Source of the DNA: Chloroflexota bacterium
Lineage (GTDB): Bacteria; Chloroflexota; UBA11872
Length of the DNA: 64,000 bases
Direction: 5' to 3'
Assembly (NCBI GenBank): GCA_022824495.1
Contig: JAJDZU010000006.1
Location: forward strand, 1 to 64,000
Part shown: in pieces, positions 1 through 9,247 of the stretch
Position numbering within the stretch: position 1 is the stretch's first letter
How the letters are laid out: each line of letters starts with the position of its first letter
Made by a program: the position numbers and the translations under genes
Notes under the pieces: model-generated
Database searches by the model: none
What the model was told of the DNA's origin: nothing
What the model saw: the letters and a program-made list of their open reading frames with translations, nothing else

Positions 1-516
1 CGTCCAGGTGGCGTCAGGGTCCGTGGCGCTGCCCGCGCCCGGCCCCTCGTCCATCGACGGCCGCCGGGCCTGCGCGGCCACCAGCGTCGCGTCCATGAGC
101 GTGCCGGCTTTGACCAGCCAGCCCGCCGCGTCCAACTGCCGCGTCACCTCCGCGAACAACTGCTCGCCCAGCCCCCGCGCCGCCAGCACGGCCCGAAAGC
201 GGCTGATCGTCGAATGGTCCGGCACCGGGTCCGGCAGCCCGAGCCCCACGAAGCGCCGGAACGAGATGCGATCCCAGAGCGCCGCCTCGATCTCGGGGTC
301 GGAGGCGGTGTACCACTGCTGCAACAGCAGTACCTTGACCATGAGCAGCGGCGGATAGCTGGGCCGGCCCTCGGGGGCGGCGTAGAGGTCCGCGACCACC
401 GCCGCCAGCCGGTCCCAGTCCAAGACCGTGTCCAACTGCTCCAATTGCGCGTTGCGGCCCACCTTGGCCGGCAGCAGCCCGTCCATCAACGAGGGATTCC
501 CCATGGGCCGATGCAT
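1..516 (-). CDS. IS5-family transposase, N-terminal part (runs off the window)
   Basis: The 172 codons visible read as the N-terminal half of a DDE transposase of the IS5/IS1182 kind: an early LEQLDTVLDWDRL segment, then a region around 'LLMVKVLLLQQWY', 'WDRISFRRFVGLGLPDPVPD' and 'HSTISRFRAVL', which is the typical N-terminal helical domain, followed by 'TLMDATLVAAQARRP', which includes the first catalytic Asp (D of MDATL). The start ATG at 514-516 has a GGAGGTG ribosome site five bases upstream; a second in-frame ATG lies four codons in. No stop or frameshift is seen in the visible part, so the element may be intact, but its C-terminal half and terminal inverted repeat are outside the window. 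The upstream end of the element cannot be fixed from here. Confidence 0.88.
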   Translation of the reverse strand, partial: MHRPMGNPSLMDGLLPAKVGRNAQLEQLDTVLDWDRLAAVVADLYAAPEGRPSYPPLLMVKVLLLQQWYTASDPEIEAALWDRISFRRFVGLGLPDPVPDHSTISRFRAVLAARGLGEQLFAEVTRQLDAAGWLVKAGTLMDATLVAAQARRPSMDEGPGAGSATDPDATWT

Positions 517-1037
517 GCGTCACCTCCACCACCATCCCGTCCGCCCCATGGTGGCCTGACGGCCCAGTTATGCAAAGGTCTCTGCCAGGGAGAGGGAAAA
601 GACTGGCCTCTCCGGCGGGGGATTTCTGCTGAACCCGGGGTTGGTAGCTGCATCCGGGGGGTGGTTCGACACGGGCCGCCGACGGACTGCGGCCCGGCCA
701 CGTCGACAAGCTCAGGACAGGCTCACCACGAACGGGATGGGAAAGAGTGAGTTGAGAGACGACGAGGAGGGGTGGGAATGGTCCACGAAGGGCACGAAGG
801 ACCACGAAGAGTGTGACGGCTGGTGAGGCCACGGGGGCGGCGTGCCTGGGGCCTGGTCGGGGCTGCAGGCTTTCGACCCTCACCCTAGCCCTCTCCCTGC
901 CAGGGAGAGGGAAAAGACTGGCCTCTCCGGCGAGGGATCTCTGCTGAACCCGGGGTTGGTAGCTGCATCCGGGGGGTGGTTCGACACGCCCTTCCGAAAG
1001 ACTCCAGGGCGGCTCACCACGAACGGGGAGCGGTCGC
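517..1037. repeat. Gene-free, repeat-rich spacer with a 91-bp direct repeat
   Basis: No gene is supported here. The spacer holds two copies of a 91-base direct repeat, 583-673 and 898-988, differing at two positions only (89/91). The second copy continues leftward into a perfect 10-bp hairpin at 889-911 (CCCTCTCCCT, loop GCC, AGGGAGAGGG). Each copy is followed by the phrase CTCACCACGAACGGG (about 721-735 and 1013-1027). Between them, 741-823 holds a second repeat family (AAAGAGTGAGTTGAGAG, then CCACGAAGGGCACGAAGG) that recurs near 35738 and 38709. Apparent open frames across this region are compositional. Confidence 0.8.
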
Positions 1038-1850
1038 CTAAGCGAGCCCCTCGATGTCGACGGTGAGGAGGGATTCGTGGTTGCCGGGGTTGGCGGCGAG
1101 GAGGCGGCCGCCGGGGGCGAAGGCGGCGGAGCGGCCGGTGACGCGGTGGGGCCAGCGGGGGCGTTCGTGGAAGTTGGCGCGAGGGTCCTTGGCGTCGACG
1201 TAGAGGGCGAAGACGCCGAGGCGTTGGGCCAGATCCCGGGCACGGCGCTTGAGGGTGTCACGGCGGTTGAAGTCGAGGATCTGGTCCCATGAGGCGCCGG
1301 CGTTCTGGAAGTCCTTGATGCAGTCGAAGTGGGGCTGGACGATGACGCGGGCGCCGAGGCCGACGAGGGTGTCGTGGATGGCGGAGGACTCGTTGTCGGC
1401 ACAGATGGTGACGCCGATGGAAGTCTGGCCAAGCCGAAACGGGGCCATGTCGTCGCCGCCGCCGCGGTAGAAGTCCATTTCGCTGGTGGTGGGTTGGAGC
1501 TTGCGCTGGACGTGGCGGACGCCGTTGGCATCCACCATTACGTAGGCATTGAAGGGTTTGGGGGCGAGGCCGCGTTCGGCGATGCCAGCGCCGATAGCGA
1601 GCCCATGGCTTTTGGCCATCCGGGTGAGGCGCCGGGTGGCGCGACCGGGAATGGGCTCGGACAGGCGTTCGAGTTCGGCGGGGTCGGCGTCGGCGTCGTA
1701 GGTGACCCAGGGGCCGTGCACGGAGAACTCGGGAAAGAGGACGAGGTCGCAGCCGGCGGTGGAGGCTTGTTGGGTGAAGGTCTCGATCTTCTGGAGGTTC
1801 GCGTCGACTTGCCCGCGCCGGGAGCAGAGGGTGACGAGGCCGATGCGCAT
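1038..1850 (-). CDS. Carbon-nitrogen hydrolase (nitrilase superfamily)
   Basis: A 270-residue amidase/nitrilase-type enzyme that would hydrolyse a carbon-nitrogen bond in an amide, nitrile or carbamoyl compound in the cytoplasm. All three catalytic residues are visible: Glu41 in 'LVLFPEFSVHGPW', Lys117 in 'VQRKLQPT' and Cys150 in 'GVTICADNE'. The length matches a single nitrilase domain. The reading frame stays open upstream to 2378, but that extension is Arg/Pro/His-rich and antisense to the GNAT gene; homology begins at MRIGLVTL, so ATG 1848-1850 is used although no clear Shine-Dalgarno precedes it. It is divergent from the GNAT gene across 144 bases. The substrate cannot be told from the sequence. 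Confidence 0.85.
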   Translation of the reverse strand: MRIGLVTLCSRRGQVDANLQKIETFTQQASTAGCDLVLFPEFSVHGPWVTYDADADPAELERLSEPIPGRATRRLTRMAKSHGLAIGAGIAERGLAPKPFNAYVMVDANGVRHVQRKLQPTTSEMDFYRGGGDDMAPFRLGQTSIGVTICADNESSAIHDTLVGLGARVIVQPHFDCIKDFQNAGASWDQILDFNRRDTLKRRARDLAQRLGVFALYVDAKDPRANFHERPRWPHRVTGRSAAFAPGGRLLAANPGNHESLLTVDIEGLA

Positions 1851-1994
1851 GAGGGATTCAGTTGGAGGGTTTCGGGGCACGGGTAAGGCTCGCACGGTCG
1901 TGGATATCGTGCGCGCCGTTGAGCGTCGCTCCTGGCGGGATGTGCAAGGGCAGAACCGAGTAGGCTCCCATGGCTTTCGGGGGCGGGTGACGCG

Positions 1995-2534
1995 ATGAGC
2001 GTGGAGCGGGCGGCGGACGGTGGGCATCTGATCAGGATTGATGTGCCGGTGACCGTGCGGTCCGCGCGGGTGAGCGAGATGCGGCGGCTGAGCGAGTTGT
2101 GGGGTCCGGCGGGGAAGGCCTCGCGGCAACGGCTGCTGCGGCGCTACTTTCGCGAACAGGCGGACGGGGTGCAGCGGGGGATGGTGGCGGATTTCAACGG
2201 GAATCCGATCGGGCAGCTGTGGGTGCGGTTGCGGTTCATCGATCCGTCCATCGAGGCCGGGCTGCGGGTGGCGTACGTGCATACGCTGGTGGTGATGCCG
2301 GAGTTCCGGCGGCTGGGCGTGGCGGAGGGGCTGGTGCGGAGTGCCTCGGCGCTGGCGGCGGCGCGCGGTTGCACGCACGTGGCGATCGGAGTGGACCGGC
2401 CGAATGAGGCGGCGCGACGGCTATACGCGAAGTGGGGATTCGAGCGGTACTACGAGAGCTTTGACCTGCGGGGGGACCTGGTGTTCATGCGGCGGGAGGT
2501 GTTTGAGGCGGGGGTTGCGGCGGAGGTGCGGTGA
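1995..2534 (+). CDS. GNAT-family N-acetyltransferase
   Basis: A 179-residue acyl-CoA-dependent acetyltransferase. The GNAT core is recognisable: the beta-4/motif A stretch 'YVHTLVVMPEFRRLGVAEGLV' (given here as a position, residues about 93-113) carries the acetyl-CoA pyrophosphate-binding R-x-x-G-x-A loop, and motif B follows in 'GVDRPNEAARRLYAKWGFER'. The last 20 residues are unusual only in being Val/Glu-rich. The ATG at 1995 sits next to a stop of an upstream frame with a weak ribosome site. It lies divergent from the nitrilase and 86 bases upstream of ilvE on the same strand. The acceptor substrate is unknown. Confidence 0.85.
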   Translation: MSVERAADGGHLIRIDVPVTVRSARVSEMRRLSELWGPAGKASRQRLLRRYFREQADGVQRGMVADFNGNPIGQLWVRLRFIDPSIEAGLRVAYVHTLVVMPEFRRLGVAEGLVRSASALAAARGCTHVAIGVDRPNEAARRLYAKWGFERYYESFDLRGDLVFMRREVFEAGVAAEVR

Positions 2535-2620
2535 TACCATGCGGCGCGTCCGCGCTGGTGCGGTGAGCGTCGCGCGACGGCGCGTTTTCGGCGGGCGCCG
2601 GCCCGGCGGCGGGGGTCTTG

Positions 2621-3577
2621 ATGCAAGCGTTTCTTAACGGCGAATACATGGACCTGGCGGATGCCAAGGTCAACGTGATGACGCATGCGCTGAATTACGG
2701 GACCGGGGTGTTCGAGGGCATCCGCGCCTACTGGGACGACGAAGAGGAGCAGTTGCTGCTGTTCCGGGTGCGCGAGCACTTTGAGCGGATGCACCAGTCG
2801 GCCCGCATCCTGCGGATCGGCATCGACTACTCGGTGGACGAGCTCGTCGACATTTGCGTGAACGTGCTGCGGGCGGGGAACTTCCGCGAGGACGTGTACG
2901 TGCGGCCGCTGGCGTTCAAAAGCGCGCTGCAAGTCGGACTGAACATGGTGGCGATGGGGCCGGACGGCTTACGGCCCATCGAGAACGGGTTCACGCTGTT
3001 TGCGCTGCCGTTTGGCAACTACCTGGACATTGAGAAGCCGATCCGCTGCACGATCTCAGCCTGGCGGCGGGTGAACGACAACATGATCCCGGCGCGCGGC
3101 AAGGTGACGGGGATTTACGTGAACTCGTCACTGGCCAAGACGGAAGCGCTGGAGTCCGGGTTCGACGAGGCGATCATGCTGACGCACGACGGGCACGTGA
3201 GCGAGGGTTCGGGCGAGAACCTGTTTATCGTGCGCGGCGGGAAGCTGCTGACGCCGTCGCTGAGCGAGGACATCCTGGAGGGCGTGACGCGGGCGACGGT
3301 GATGCAGATCGCGCTGGACGACCTGGGGATCGAGACCATCGAGCGCCCGATCGACCGGACGGAGCTGTATATCGCGGACGAACTGTTCCTGGTGGGAACG
3401 GGGGCGCAGATCTCACCGGTGCGGGAGATCGATGGACGCATCATTGGCGACGGGGAGATCGGCCCGGTGACGGGGGCGCTGCAAGATCTCTACTTTGACA
3501 TCGTGCGCGGCCGGTCAGCGAAGTATCGTGGGTGGTGTCTGAGCGTGCAGGAACAGGCTGCGGCGCAGCACGCATGA
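2621..3577 (+). CDS. ilvE: Branched-chain amino acid aminotransferase
   Basis: A 318-residue fold-type IV PLP aminotransferase, expected to carry out the last step of Leu/Ile/Val synthesis and the first of their breakdown. Family marks are in order: 'NYGTGVFEGIRAY' (residues 25-37), Lys161 in 'ARGKVTGIYVNSSLAK', which forms the Schiff base with PLP, and 'SEGSGENLF' with the conserved Glu near residue 194. Length matches group I bacterial BCATs. An in-frame TTG sits directly before the ATG at 2621; the ATG is preferred since it follows a GGGGGT stretch. It precedes rnc by 133 bases; a small GC hairpin (3629-3644, GCCCAC/GTGGGC) lies between and could end transcription, but there is no T run. 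Confidence 0.93.
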   Translation: MQAFLNGEYMDLADAKVNVMTHALNYGTGVFEGIRAYWDDEEEQLLLFRVREHFERMHQSARILRIGIDYSVDELVDICVNVLRAGNFREDVYVRPLAFKSALQVGLNMVAMGPDGLRPIENGFTLFALPFGNYLDIEKPIRCTISAWRRVNDNMIPARGKVTGIYVNSSLAKTEALESGFDEAIMLTHDGHVSEGSGENLFIVRGGKLLTPSLSEDILEGVTRATVMQIALDDLGIETIERPIDRTELYIADELFLVGTGAQISPVREIDGRIIGDGEIGPVTGALQDLYFDIVRGRSAKYRGWCLSVQEQAAAQHA

Positions 3578-3710
3578 TCGGGCGGCGAAAGGAGGCACGG
3601 TCGCGCTGACCGCGAAACGCCTCCTCCAGCCCACCCGCGTGGGCGGTCCCGCCCCACGATCCGTAGCTCACCGACTCTTTGGACTTCACCGGCAGCGGCG
3701 CGCCTGAGCT

Positions 3711-4454
3711 ATGCCAAACCTGGAACTCGACGAGCCCACGCTGGAACGCCTGGAAGCGCGGCTGGGGATCCAGTTCACGGACCGGTCGCTCCTGGCGCAG
3801 GCGCTGGTGCATCGATCGATCGTGAACGAGGCCGATCTGGGCGATGCGGACAGCAACGAACGGCTGGAGTTCCTGGGCGACGCGGCGCTGGGCCTGGTGG
3901 CGGCGGAACTGCTGTTTCGGCGGCACCCGGAGCGCGCGGAGGGCTTGCTGACGCACGCGCGGGCGTCGCTGGTGAATTTGACGTCGCTGGGCGAGGTCAG
4001 CGAGGCGCTCGGCCTGGGCGAGTTCGTTCAGCTGGGCCGGGGCGAGGACATGAGCGGGGGCCGCGAACGGTCGAGCGTGCTGGGGCGGGCGTTCGAGGCG
4101 GTGCTGGGGGCGATTTACCTGGACCAGGGGCTGGAGGCGGTGCGGGAACTGCTGGAGCCCATCCTGATCAGCGAACTCAACCGCTACGGCTGGGAGGGCC
4201 CGGCAAAGGACTTCAAATCGCAGTTGCAGGAACACCTGCAGGCCGGCGGGGGCCCCACACCTCGATATGAAGTGGTGTTTGAGGAGGGGCCCGACCACCA
4301 CCGCGTATTCACCATGGCGGTTCGCGCCGGCGAGACCGTGCTGGCGTCGGGCGTAGGCTTGAGCAAGCAGCGCGCGGAACAGGCCGCGGCGCAGACGGCG
4401 TTGACGGAGATTCTCAAGGCCGAAGGAACGATGGATGTACCTGCGGCGGATTGA
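3711..4454 (+). CDS. rnc: Ribonuclease III
   Basis: A 247-residue double-strand-specific endoribonuclease that processes rRNA precursors and some mRNAs. The catalytic domain contains the signature 'NERLEFLGDAALGLV' (residues about 47-61), with the metal-binding Glu and Asp. The C-terminal third is a double-stranded RNA-binding domain, from 'DFKSQLQEHLQ' to 'GLSKQRAEQAAAQTAL'. Length and domain order are standard. The 3' end overlaps the smc start by 20 bases, so the two are co-transcribed and probably translationally coupled; rnc-smc linkage is common in bacteria. Confidence 0.96.
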   Translation: MPNLELDEPTLERLEARLGIQFTDRSLLAQALVHRSIVNEADLGDADSNERLEFLGDAALGLVAAELLFRRHPERAEGLLTHARASLVNLTSLGEVSEALGLGEFVQLGRGEDMSGGRERSSVLGRAFEAVLGAIYLDQGLEAVRELLEPILISELNRYGWEGPAKDFKSQLQEHLQAGGGPTPRYEVVFEEGPDHHRVFTMAVRAGETVLASGVGLSKQRAEQAAAQTALTEILKAEGTMDVPAAD

Positions 4455-7400
4455 CCTGCAGGGCTTCAAGACTTTTCCCAAGCGGACGACGCTGGAGTTT
4501 CGGCCCGGGGTGACGGCCATCGTGGGACCCAACGGTGCGGGTAAGAGCAATCTCTCGGACGCCATTCGCTGGGCCATGGGCGAGCAGACGCCGCGACTGC
4601 TGCGGATTCGGCGGGCCGAAGACGTGATCTTCGGCGGCGCGGAGTCGCGAGCGCGCACCGGCATGGCGGACGTGCGGCTGACCTTTGACAACGCCAGCGA
4701 CTGGCTGCCGACCGAGTTCGGCGAGGTGGTGATCGGGCGCCGGCTGTTCCGGACGGGGGCTTCGGAATACACGATTAACGGGGCGCGGGTGCGCCTGCGG
4801 GACGTGCTGGACCTGATGAGCGCGGGGGCGGCCAGCCACGGCGGCCACTCGGTGATCAACCAGGGCCAGGTGGAGCAGGTCTTGCAGCAGCGGCCGGAAG
4901 ACCGGCGGGCCTTTCTGGAAGAAGCCGCCGGGGTGGCGCGGTACTACGCCCGCCGCGACCAGGCCTGGCGCCGCTTGACCGAGACGCGGCGGAATCTGCA
5001 GCGCTTGCGCGACCTGTCGGCGGAAATCGAGTCCCGGTTGGACACCCTGCGGGAGCAGGCGCAGGTCGCGGAGCGCGGCGCGGACCTGCAACGCGAATTG
5101 CGGGAGGGTCAATTGACGCTGGCCCGGCATCGACTGTTTGCCGTAGACCGGCAACTGGAGGCCGCGGAGGCGCGAGAGCAACAGGCCACGGAGGAACTGG
5201 CGGCGCTGCTGACCGAACCGGTGGAGGATTTGCGGCGGCAGGCCGCGGAGGCGTCGCTGCGCAGCTCGGAGCTCGAGCAAGACCTGGCCGCGGCGCGTCA
5301 CCGGGTGGAGCAAGCTCGCCGAGCGGCGGCGCGGCGGGCGGCGCAACGCGCGCAGTTGATTGAGCGCCAGCGACACCTGGAGAGCCGACTCACCGACTTG
5401 AACGCCCGCAGCGCCAGTCTGACGGCCCGTGGAGAGGCTCTGGCCGAGGAAGCAGAGGTTGCCCACGACGCACTGGCCGAGCTGGATGCGCACATGGCGC
5501 AGGTTCACGTGGAACGACAGCGGCTGCTGGAGTCGCTGGCCCCGGAGCGCGAACGGCGACATCGAATGCAGTCGCTGGCCACGCAGTTGGCCAGCGCGCG
5601 GGACCGGCGCACCTCGTTGCGGGAACGCCGGCGGCACCTGTCGGGCGAGGGCGAGCGGCTGGAAGCCGACCTGATGCGGCTTCAGGCGCAGGCAAGTGCT
5701 GCTGGCGAGACTGCGGCAGCCGCCCGCGCCGAGGCGGAGACGGCGGAGCATCAGGCTGAGCTTGCCGCGACAGCCGCTGTGCAGGCCGGGGACGTGCAGC
5801 GGGCCGCGGTGGCGGCCGCACGAGCCGCGCAGCAGGCGCAGGCCCGCGCGCACGCGGACCTGCGGGCGGGCTCGGAACGCATCGCCTCGCTGGAACGGGA
5901 GTTGAACGCGCTCCGGGACGCCCACGTCCACACCGGCGAGTCCGGCGAGACGCTGCGCGCCCTGCGCGAGGCGCATCCCGAAGCGGTCATTGGCCGGATA
6001 CGCGATCGGATGCATCCCCGGACCCCGGAGGCCGCGCGCCTGCTGGAGGCGGCATTTGCAGGCAGCCTCGACACAGTGCTCGTCGCTCGACCCGACGATG
6101 GACCGGCTCTGCGAGCGGCCGCGCGGGACCTGCAATTGACCAGGCTGAGCTGGCGTCCGACCGCGGGCTTCCGTGGCTGGCCCTACGAGGGCGACGAGCG
6201 CGAGGCAGCGCCAACGGGCCTGCGCGGGACGCTGGGCGACATGGTGGACGCTAGCGGTTCGGATGCCGGCCTGGTGCGGCGCCTGTTACGCCGGGTGGTG
6301 GTAGCCGAAAGCCTGGACGCCGCCGTGCAGGCGCGGCAGGAGCGCACGGACCTTGCCGACCGTCAAATCGTCACGCTGGACGGCGACGCCATTGACATGG
6401 ACGGGACGGTGCGGCTGAGCGTCCAGGACGCCGCGGGACGGGGTATTGCCGAGCGGCTGGCCCGGGCGGAGCGGACGCTGGTGGAGGCTCGACGCCGACA
6501 GCCAGACCTGGAACGCGCCGCGACGAGGGCCGACCGCTCGCTGCAGGCCGCGGACGACGACCTGCGGGCGGCGGAGGGCGCCAGCGATTCGGCGGCCGCT
6601 GCGCGTCAGCATGCGCAGGAGGCGGCGAGCGCGGCGAGTCGGCGGCACCAGCAGGCCGATGCCGAGGCCCGCGCCCTGGGCAGCGGAATGCGGAACGCCG
6701 AAGAGCGCCTGCGCGGTGTGAAGCAACGCCTTGCGGCGCTGGCGCCGAGTCTTGAGGAGTCCGAACGGAACGTCAGGCTGGTCAGCGAGAAGCTCGATCA
6801 TGCCGGTACGGCCGCTGCCGGCACCGCCGAGGCCGAAGCGCAACTGGCGGCGCTGGAGGCCGCGCTGGGCGTGAATGAGCGCCGCGCGTCCGACCTGCGG
6901 ACCCAGGCGACCCAGCGGAAGCGAGCCGCCGAGCAGGCCGGCGCCGAGGCCGAAGCCCTGGAACGTGAGCGATGGAACGCCGAGCAGTCGCTGGCCGAGG
7001 CGACGGCCGAACTGGCGGAGATGGATGCTGTCGGCGACCGCGAAGACGCACCCGACGAGGATCGGATTCGCCAACTTGAGACCGGGGCCCTGGAGGCCAG
7101 GCTGGAGCTTCAACGGCTACAGATGCAAACCGAGGTACGAGCGCAAGAGGAGGCCAGAGCGACGGCGGACGTGGCGGCGGCGCAGCGCGAGACGGAGCGG
7201 CTGGTGGATCGCCGCGCCGAGATTCGGTCGCAGGCACGCGACGAGCTTGGGATTGATCGATTGGATGCGGCGAAGGCCGCCACAGCGGTTGGGCAGATTG
7301 AGCGTCGCACCGCCGAACTGCGACGGTTGCTGGACCGGCTTGGCCCCGTGAACCCGCTGGCGCCGGAGGAGTATGAACGCGAGCGCGGCCGGGTGGACGA

Positions 7401-8022
7401 CGCCAGACGGCAGATCGCGGACCTGGAGGGCGCCGAGGCCAACCTGCAGACGCTGGCACGAGATCTGCAGCACCAGCTGCATGCCGAGTTCATGACCACG
7501 TTCGAAACCATGAACGAGGCGTTTAGCTCCACCTTTACCGAGCTCTTTGGGGGCGGCGAGGCGCACATGACGCTGACGTCGCCCAACGACATCGAGCAGA
7601 CGGGGGTTGAGTTTTCGATTCGGATGCCGGGTAAGCGGTCGCAGCAGTTGGCGGCGCTTTCAGGCGGCGAGCGGGCCCTGGTGGCGGCCGCGCTGATCCT
7701 GGCGCTGCTGAAGATTCGCCCGCCGCCGTTCTGCATCCTGGACGAAGTGGATGCGGCGCTGGACGATCAGAACGTGATGCGGTTCTGCCGACAGGTGATG
7801 AGTCTCAGCGAGCGGACGCAGATTCTGCTGATCACGCACAACGCCATCACGGTGGAGGCGGCCTCGACGGTTTACGGCGTGACGATGCGTGAAGACGGCG
7901 TTTCGGAGTTGCTGTCGCTGCGCCTGGACGGCGTCCCGAGCAACGGTGCGACGAGCAACGGCCACGCGCAAACGCCGACGGCCGACGCCGCCGCGCGCCG
8001 CAGAGTCGCCAACGCCGCCTGA
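4435..8022 (+). CDS. smc: Chromosome segregation protein SMC
   Basis: A 1195-residue structural-maintenance-of-chromosomes ATPase that works with ScpA/ScpB to condense and segregate DNA. Walker A is 'GPNGAGKSN' (31-39). Two long Ala/Glu/Arg-rich coiled-coil arms flank a hinge at about residues 500-650 ('GRIRDRMHPRTPEAARLLEA' region). The C-terminal head has 'LSGGERALVAAAL' (about 1075) and Walker B 'CILDEVDAALDD' (about 1099-1110). Start ATG 4435 is chosen because it gives the canonical MYLRRIDLQGFKTF; an ATG four bases earlier is in another frame. AAGG lies upstream inside rnc. The last 40 residues are a low-complexity tail. Neither scpA nor scpB is in the window. Confidence 0.97.
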   Translation: MYLRRIDLQGFKTFPKRTTLEFRPGVTAIVGPNGAGKSNLSDAIRWAMGEQTPRLLRIRRAEDVIFGGAESRARTGMADVRLTFDNASDWLPTEFGEVVIGRRLFRTGASEYTINGARVRLRDVLDLMSAGAASHGGHSVINQGQVEQVLQQRPEDRRAFLEEAAGVARYYARRDQAWRRLTETRRNLQRLRDLSAEIESRLDTLREQAQVAERGADLQRELREGQLTLARHRLFAVDRQLEAAEAREQQATEELAALLTEPVEDLRRQAAEASLRSSELEQDLAAARHRVEQARRAAARRAAQRAQLIERQRHLESRLTDLNARSASLTARGEALAEEAEVAHDALAELDAHMAQVHVERQRLLESLAPERERRHRMQSLATQLASARDRRTSLRERRRHLSGEGERLEADLMRLQAQASAAGETAAAARAEAETAEHQAELAATAAVQAGDVQRAAVAAARAAQQAQARAHADLRAGSERIASLERELNALRDAHVHTGESGETLRALREAHPEAVIGRIRDRMHPRTPEAARLLEAAFAGSLDTVLVARPDDGPALRAAARDLQLTRLSWRPTAGFRGWPYEGDEREAAPTGLRGTLGDMVDASGSDAGLVRRLLRRVVVAESLDAAVQARQERTDLADRQIVTLDGDAIDMDGTVRLSVQDAAGRGIAERLARAERTLVEARRRQPDLERAATRADRSLQAADDDLRAAEGASDSAAAARQHAQEAASAASRRHQQADAEARALGSGMRNAEERLRGVKQRLAALAPSLEESERNVRLVSEKLDHAGTAAAGTAEAEAQLAALEAALGVNERRASDLRTQATQRKRAAEQAGAEAEALERERWNAEQSLAEATAELAEMDAVGDREDAPDEDRIRQLETGALEARLELQRLQMQTEVRAQEEARATADVAAAQRETERLVDRRAEIRSQARDELGIDRLDAAKAATAVGQIERRTAELRRLLDRLGPVNPLAPEEYERERGRVDDARRQIADLEGAEANLQTLARDLQHQLHAEFMTTFETMNEAFSSTFTELFGGGEAHMTLTSPNDIEQTGVEFSIRMPGKRSQQLAALSGGERALVAAALILALLKIRPPPFCILDEVDAALDDQNVMRFCRQVMSLSERTQILLITHNAITVEAASTVYGVTMREDGVSELLSLRLDGVPSNGATSNGHAQTPTADAAARRRVANAA

Positions 8023-8038
8023 GGCCATTGACCCGGCA

Positions 8039-8062
8039 GCACGCCGTAGGCTGAAGGCGTGC
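8039..8062 (+). terminator. Possible terminator hairpin after smc
   Basis: GCACGCC (8039-8045) pairs perfectly with GGCGTGC (8056-8062) around a 10-base loop, 17 bases after the smc stop and 34 bases before the next start. There is no T tract, so it could be a Rho-assisted end, an RNA-stability hairpin, or chance in GC-rich DNA. Confidence 0.35.
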
Positions 8063-8095
8063 AGCAGGCATCCGCTTCGTCACTAAGCCCATTGG

Positions 8096-9247
8096 ATGAA
8101 CACGGTCGGTAGTCGACCCCGACGTCACTCGCGGCGCTATGGTCCGCCCCGGCGACGACGGCGGACTGCGCGGCGCCCCGGCCGGCCAGGGGTGCGGCGG
8201 ACGCCGGTCCCGGTGTGGGGTCTGGCCCTGGCGCTGGGAACGTCCGTCGTCGTCTTCATGCTGGTGCTGGCCGCCGTGACGGATCCGCTGGCCGGCCTGC
8301 GGCCACTGGTGGAGGACGCCGGTGCGCTGATTCAGCCGCGCGCCCCGGTGGCGACCAGTGACGAACCGCTGGTCCCCCGGCGCGAGGACCCCAGCGCCGA
8401 CATTGCGGACGTTCCCTCCGTGGTCAGCCTGGATCGGGACGAGGCGCGGCAGCTGCTGGAAGACGCGGGCTTCCGGCCGCAGGTCGAAGAGACATTCGAC
8501 GACGCCGTGGCGGAAGGCCTGGTGATCAGCCAGGAGCCACCGGCCGGAACGTCACTCGGGCGCCTGGAGCCGGTCCTGATGATCGTCAGCCGCGGACCAT
8601 CGCTGGCGCCGCTGCCAAACGTGGTTGGGCTGGCCGCGGAAGCTGCGCGCGTCGATCTGGACCGTCGCGGATTCCAGGTGATTGAAGTCACGGCATTCAA
8701 CGAGGACGTGCCCGCGGGCACGGTGCTTGGCCAGGAACCGCTGGCGGGAGCCGTGGTGGACCGGCGCTCCGTGGTCGTGCTGCGGATCAGTCGAGGGGTG
8801 GAGATCGTGCCGGTGCCGCTGGTGGTGGGCCGTGCGGAAGACGACGCACGCCGAGCCATCGAGCTGGTTGGGATGGCCGTGGGCGAGACGACGTATGTCG
8901 AAGACGACTCGGCGCCGAACGGGGTGGTTGTGGCGCAAAGTCCGGCCAGCGGGGAAGGCGCACCGAGCGGGTCGGACGTGCTGCTGACGGTTGTGCGGAT
9001 TGGCGAGGTGAATGTTCCGGCGCTGATTGGCCGGACGGTGGACGCGGCCCAACGCACGCTGTTCGACAACGGCCTCCTGGTCGGATCAATCCGACTCGTC
9101 CCAACTCCCGGCGCTTCCAGCGAGATCGTGGTGGGCCAGGAGCCGGGACCCGGCGCCAAGGTGGCCCGGGGCTACGGCGTGCGACTGATCGTGGCGGTTC
9201 CGGCCGCGGCACCCAGCCCGCCGCCGGCGCCGGCGGCTAGCGGCTAA
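8096..9247 (+). CDS. Membrane-anchored protein with four PASTA domains, no kinase
   Basis: A 383-residue protein with a strongly basic cytoplasmic N-terminus (Arg-rich, residues 1-40), one membrane segment (about 43-63, 'GLALALGTSVVVFMLVLAAV') and an extracytoplasmic part made of four PASTA repeats, each starting with a 'VPxVVxLxxxEAxxxL' type helix and ending with 'SxxPxxGxxV' and a Val-rich strand (about 101-170, 171-237, 238-305, 306-374). PASTA domains bind muropeptides or beta-lactams and usually hang from Ser/Thr kinases or class A PBPs. Here there is only the Arg-rich tail inside, so this is a stand-alone sensor, adaptor or wall-binding protein. The 3' end overlaps the convergent ctp gene by 11 bases. 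Confidence 0.85.
   Translation: MNTVGSRPRRHSRRYGPPRRRRRTARRPGRPGVRRTPVPVWGLALALGTSVVVFMLVLAAVTDPLAGLRPLVEDAGALIQPRAPVATSDEPLVPRREDPSADIADVPSVVSLDRDEARQLLEDAGFRPQVEETFDDAVAEGLVISQEPPAGTSLGRLEPVLMIVSRGPSLAPLPNVVGLAAEAARVDLDRRGFQVIEVTAFNEDVPAGTVLGQEPLAGAVVDRRSVVVLRISRGVEIVPVPLVVGRAEDDARRAIELVGMAVGETTYVEDDSAPNGVVVAQSPASGEGAPSGSDVLLTVVRIGEVNVPALIGRTVDAAQRTLFDNGLLVGSIRLVPTPGASSEIVVGQEPGPGAKVARGYGVRLIVAVPAAAPSPPPAPAASG

Noticed and set aside
14..1531. A 505-residue open frame on the minus strand
   Set aside because: Ser/Pro/Thr-rich low-complexity product spanning the transposase, the repeats and the nitrilase in other frames; a GC-driven shadow.
3629..3644. GCCCAC/GTGGGC hairpin between ilvE and rnc as a terminator
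   Set aside because: Only six base pairs and no T run; such hairpins are expected by chance at this GC content.
3441..6135. Long antisense frames opposite rnc and smc (472 and 573 residues)
   Set aside because: They mirror strong coding genes, are His/Arg/Gln/Leu-rich and show no motifs or ribosome sites.
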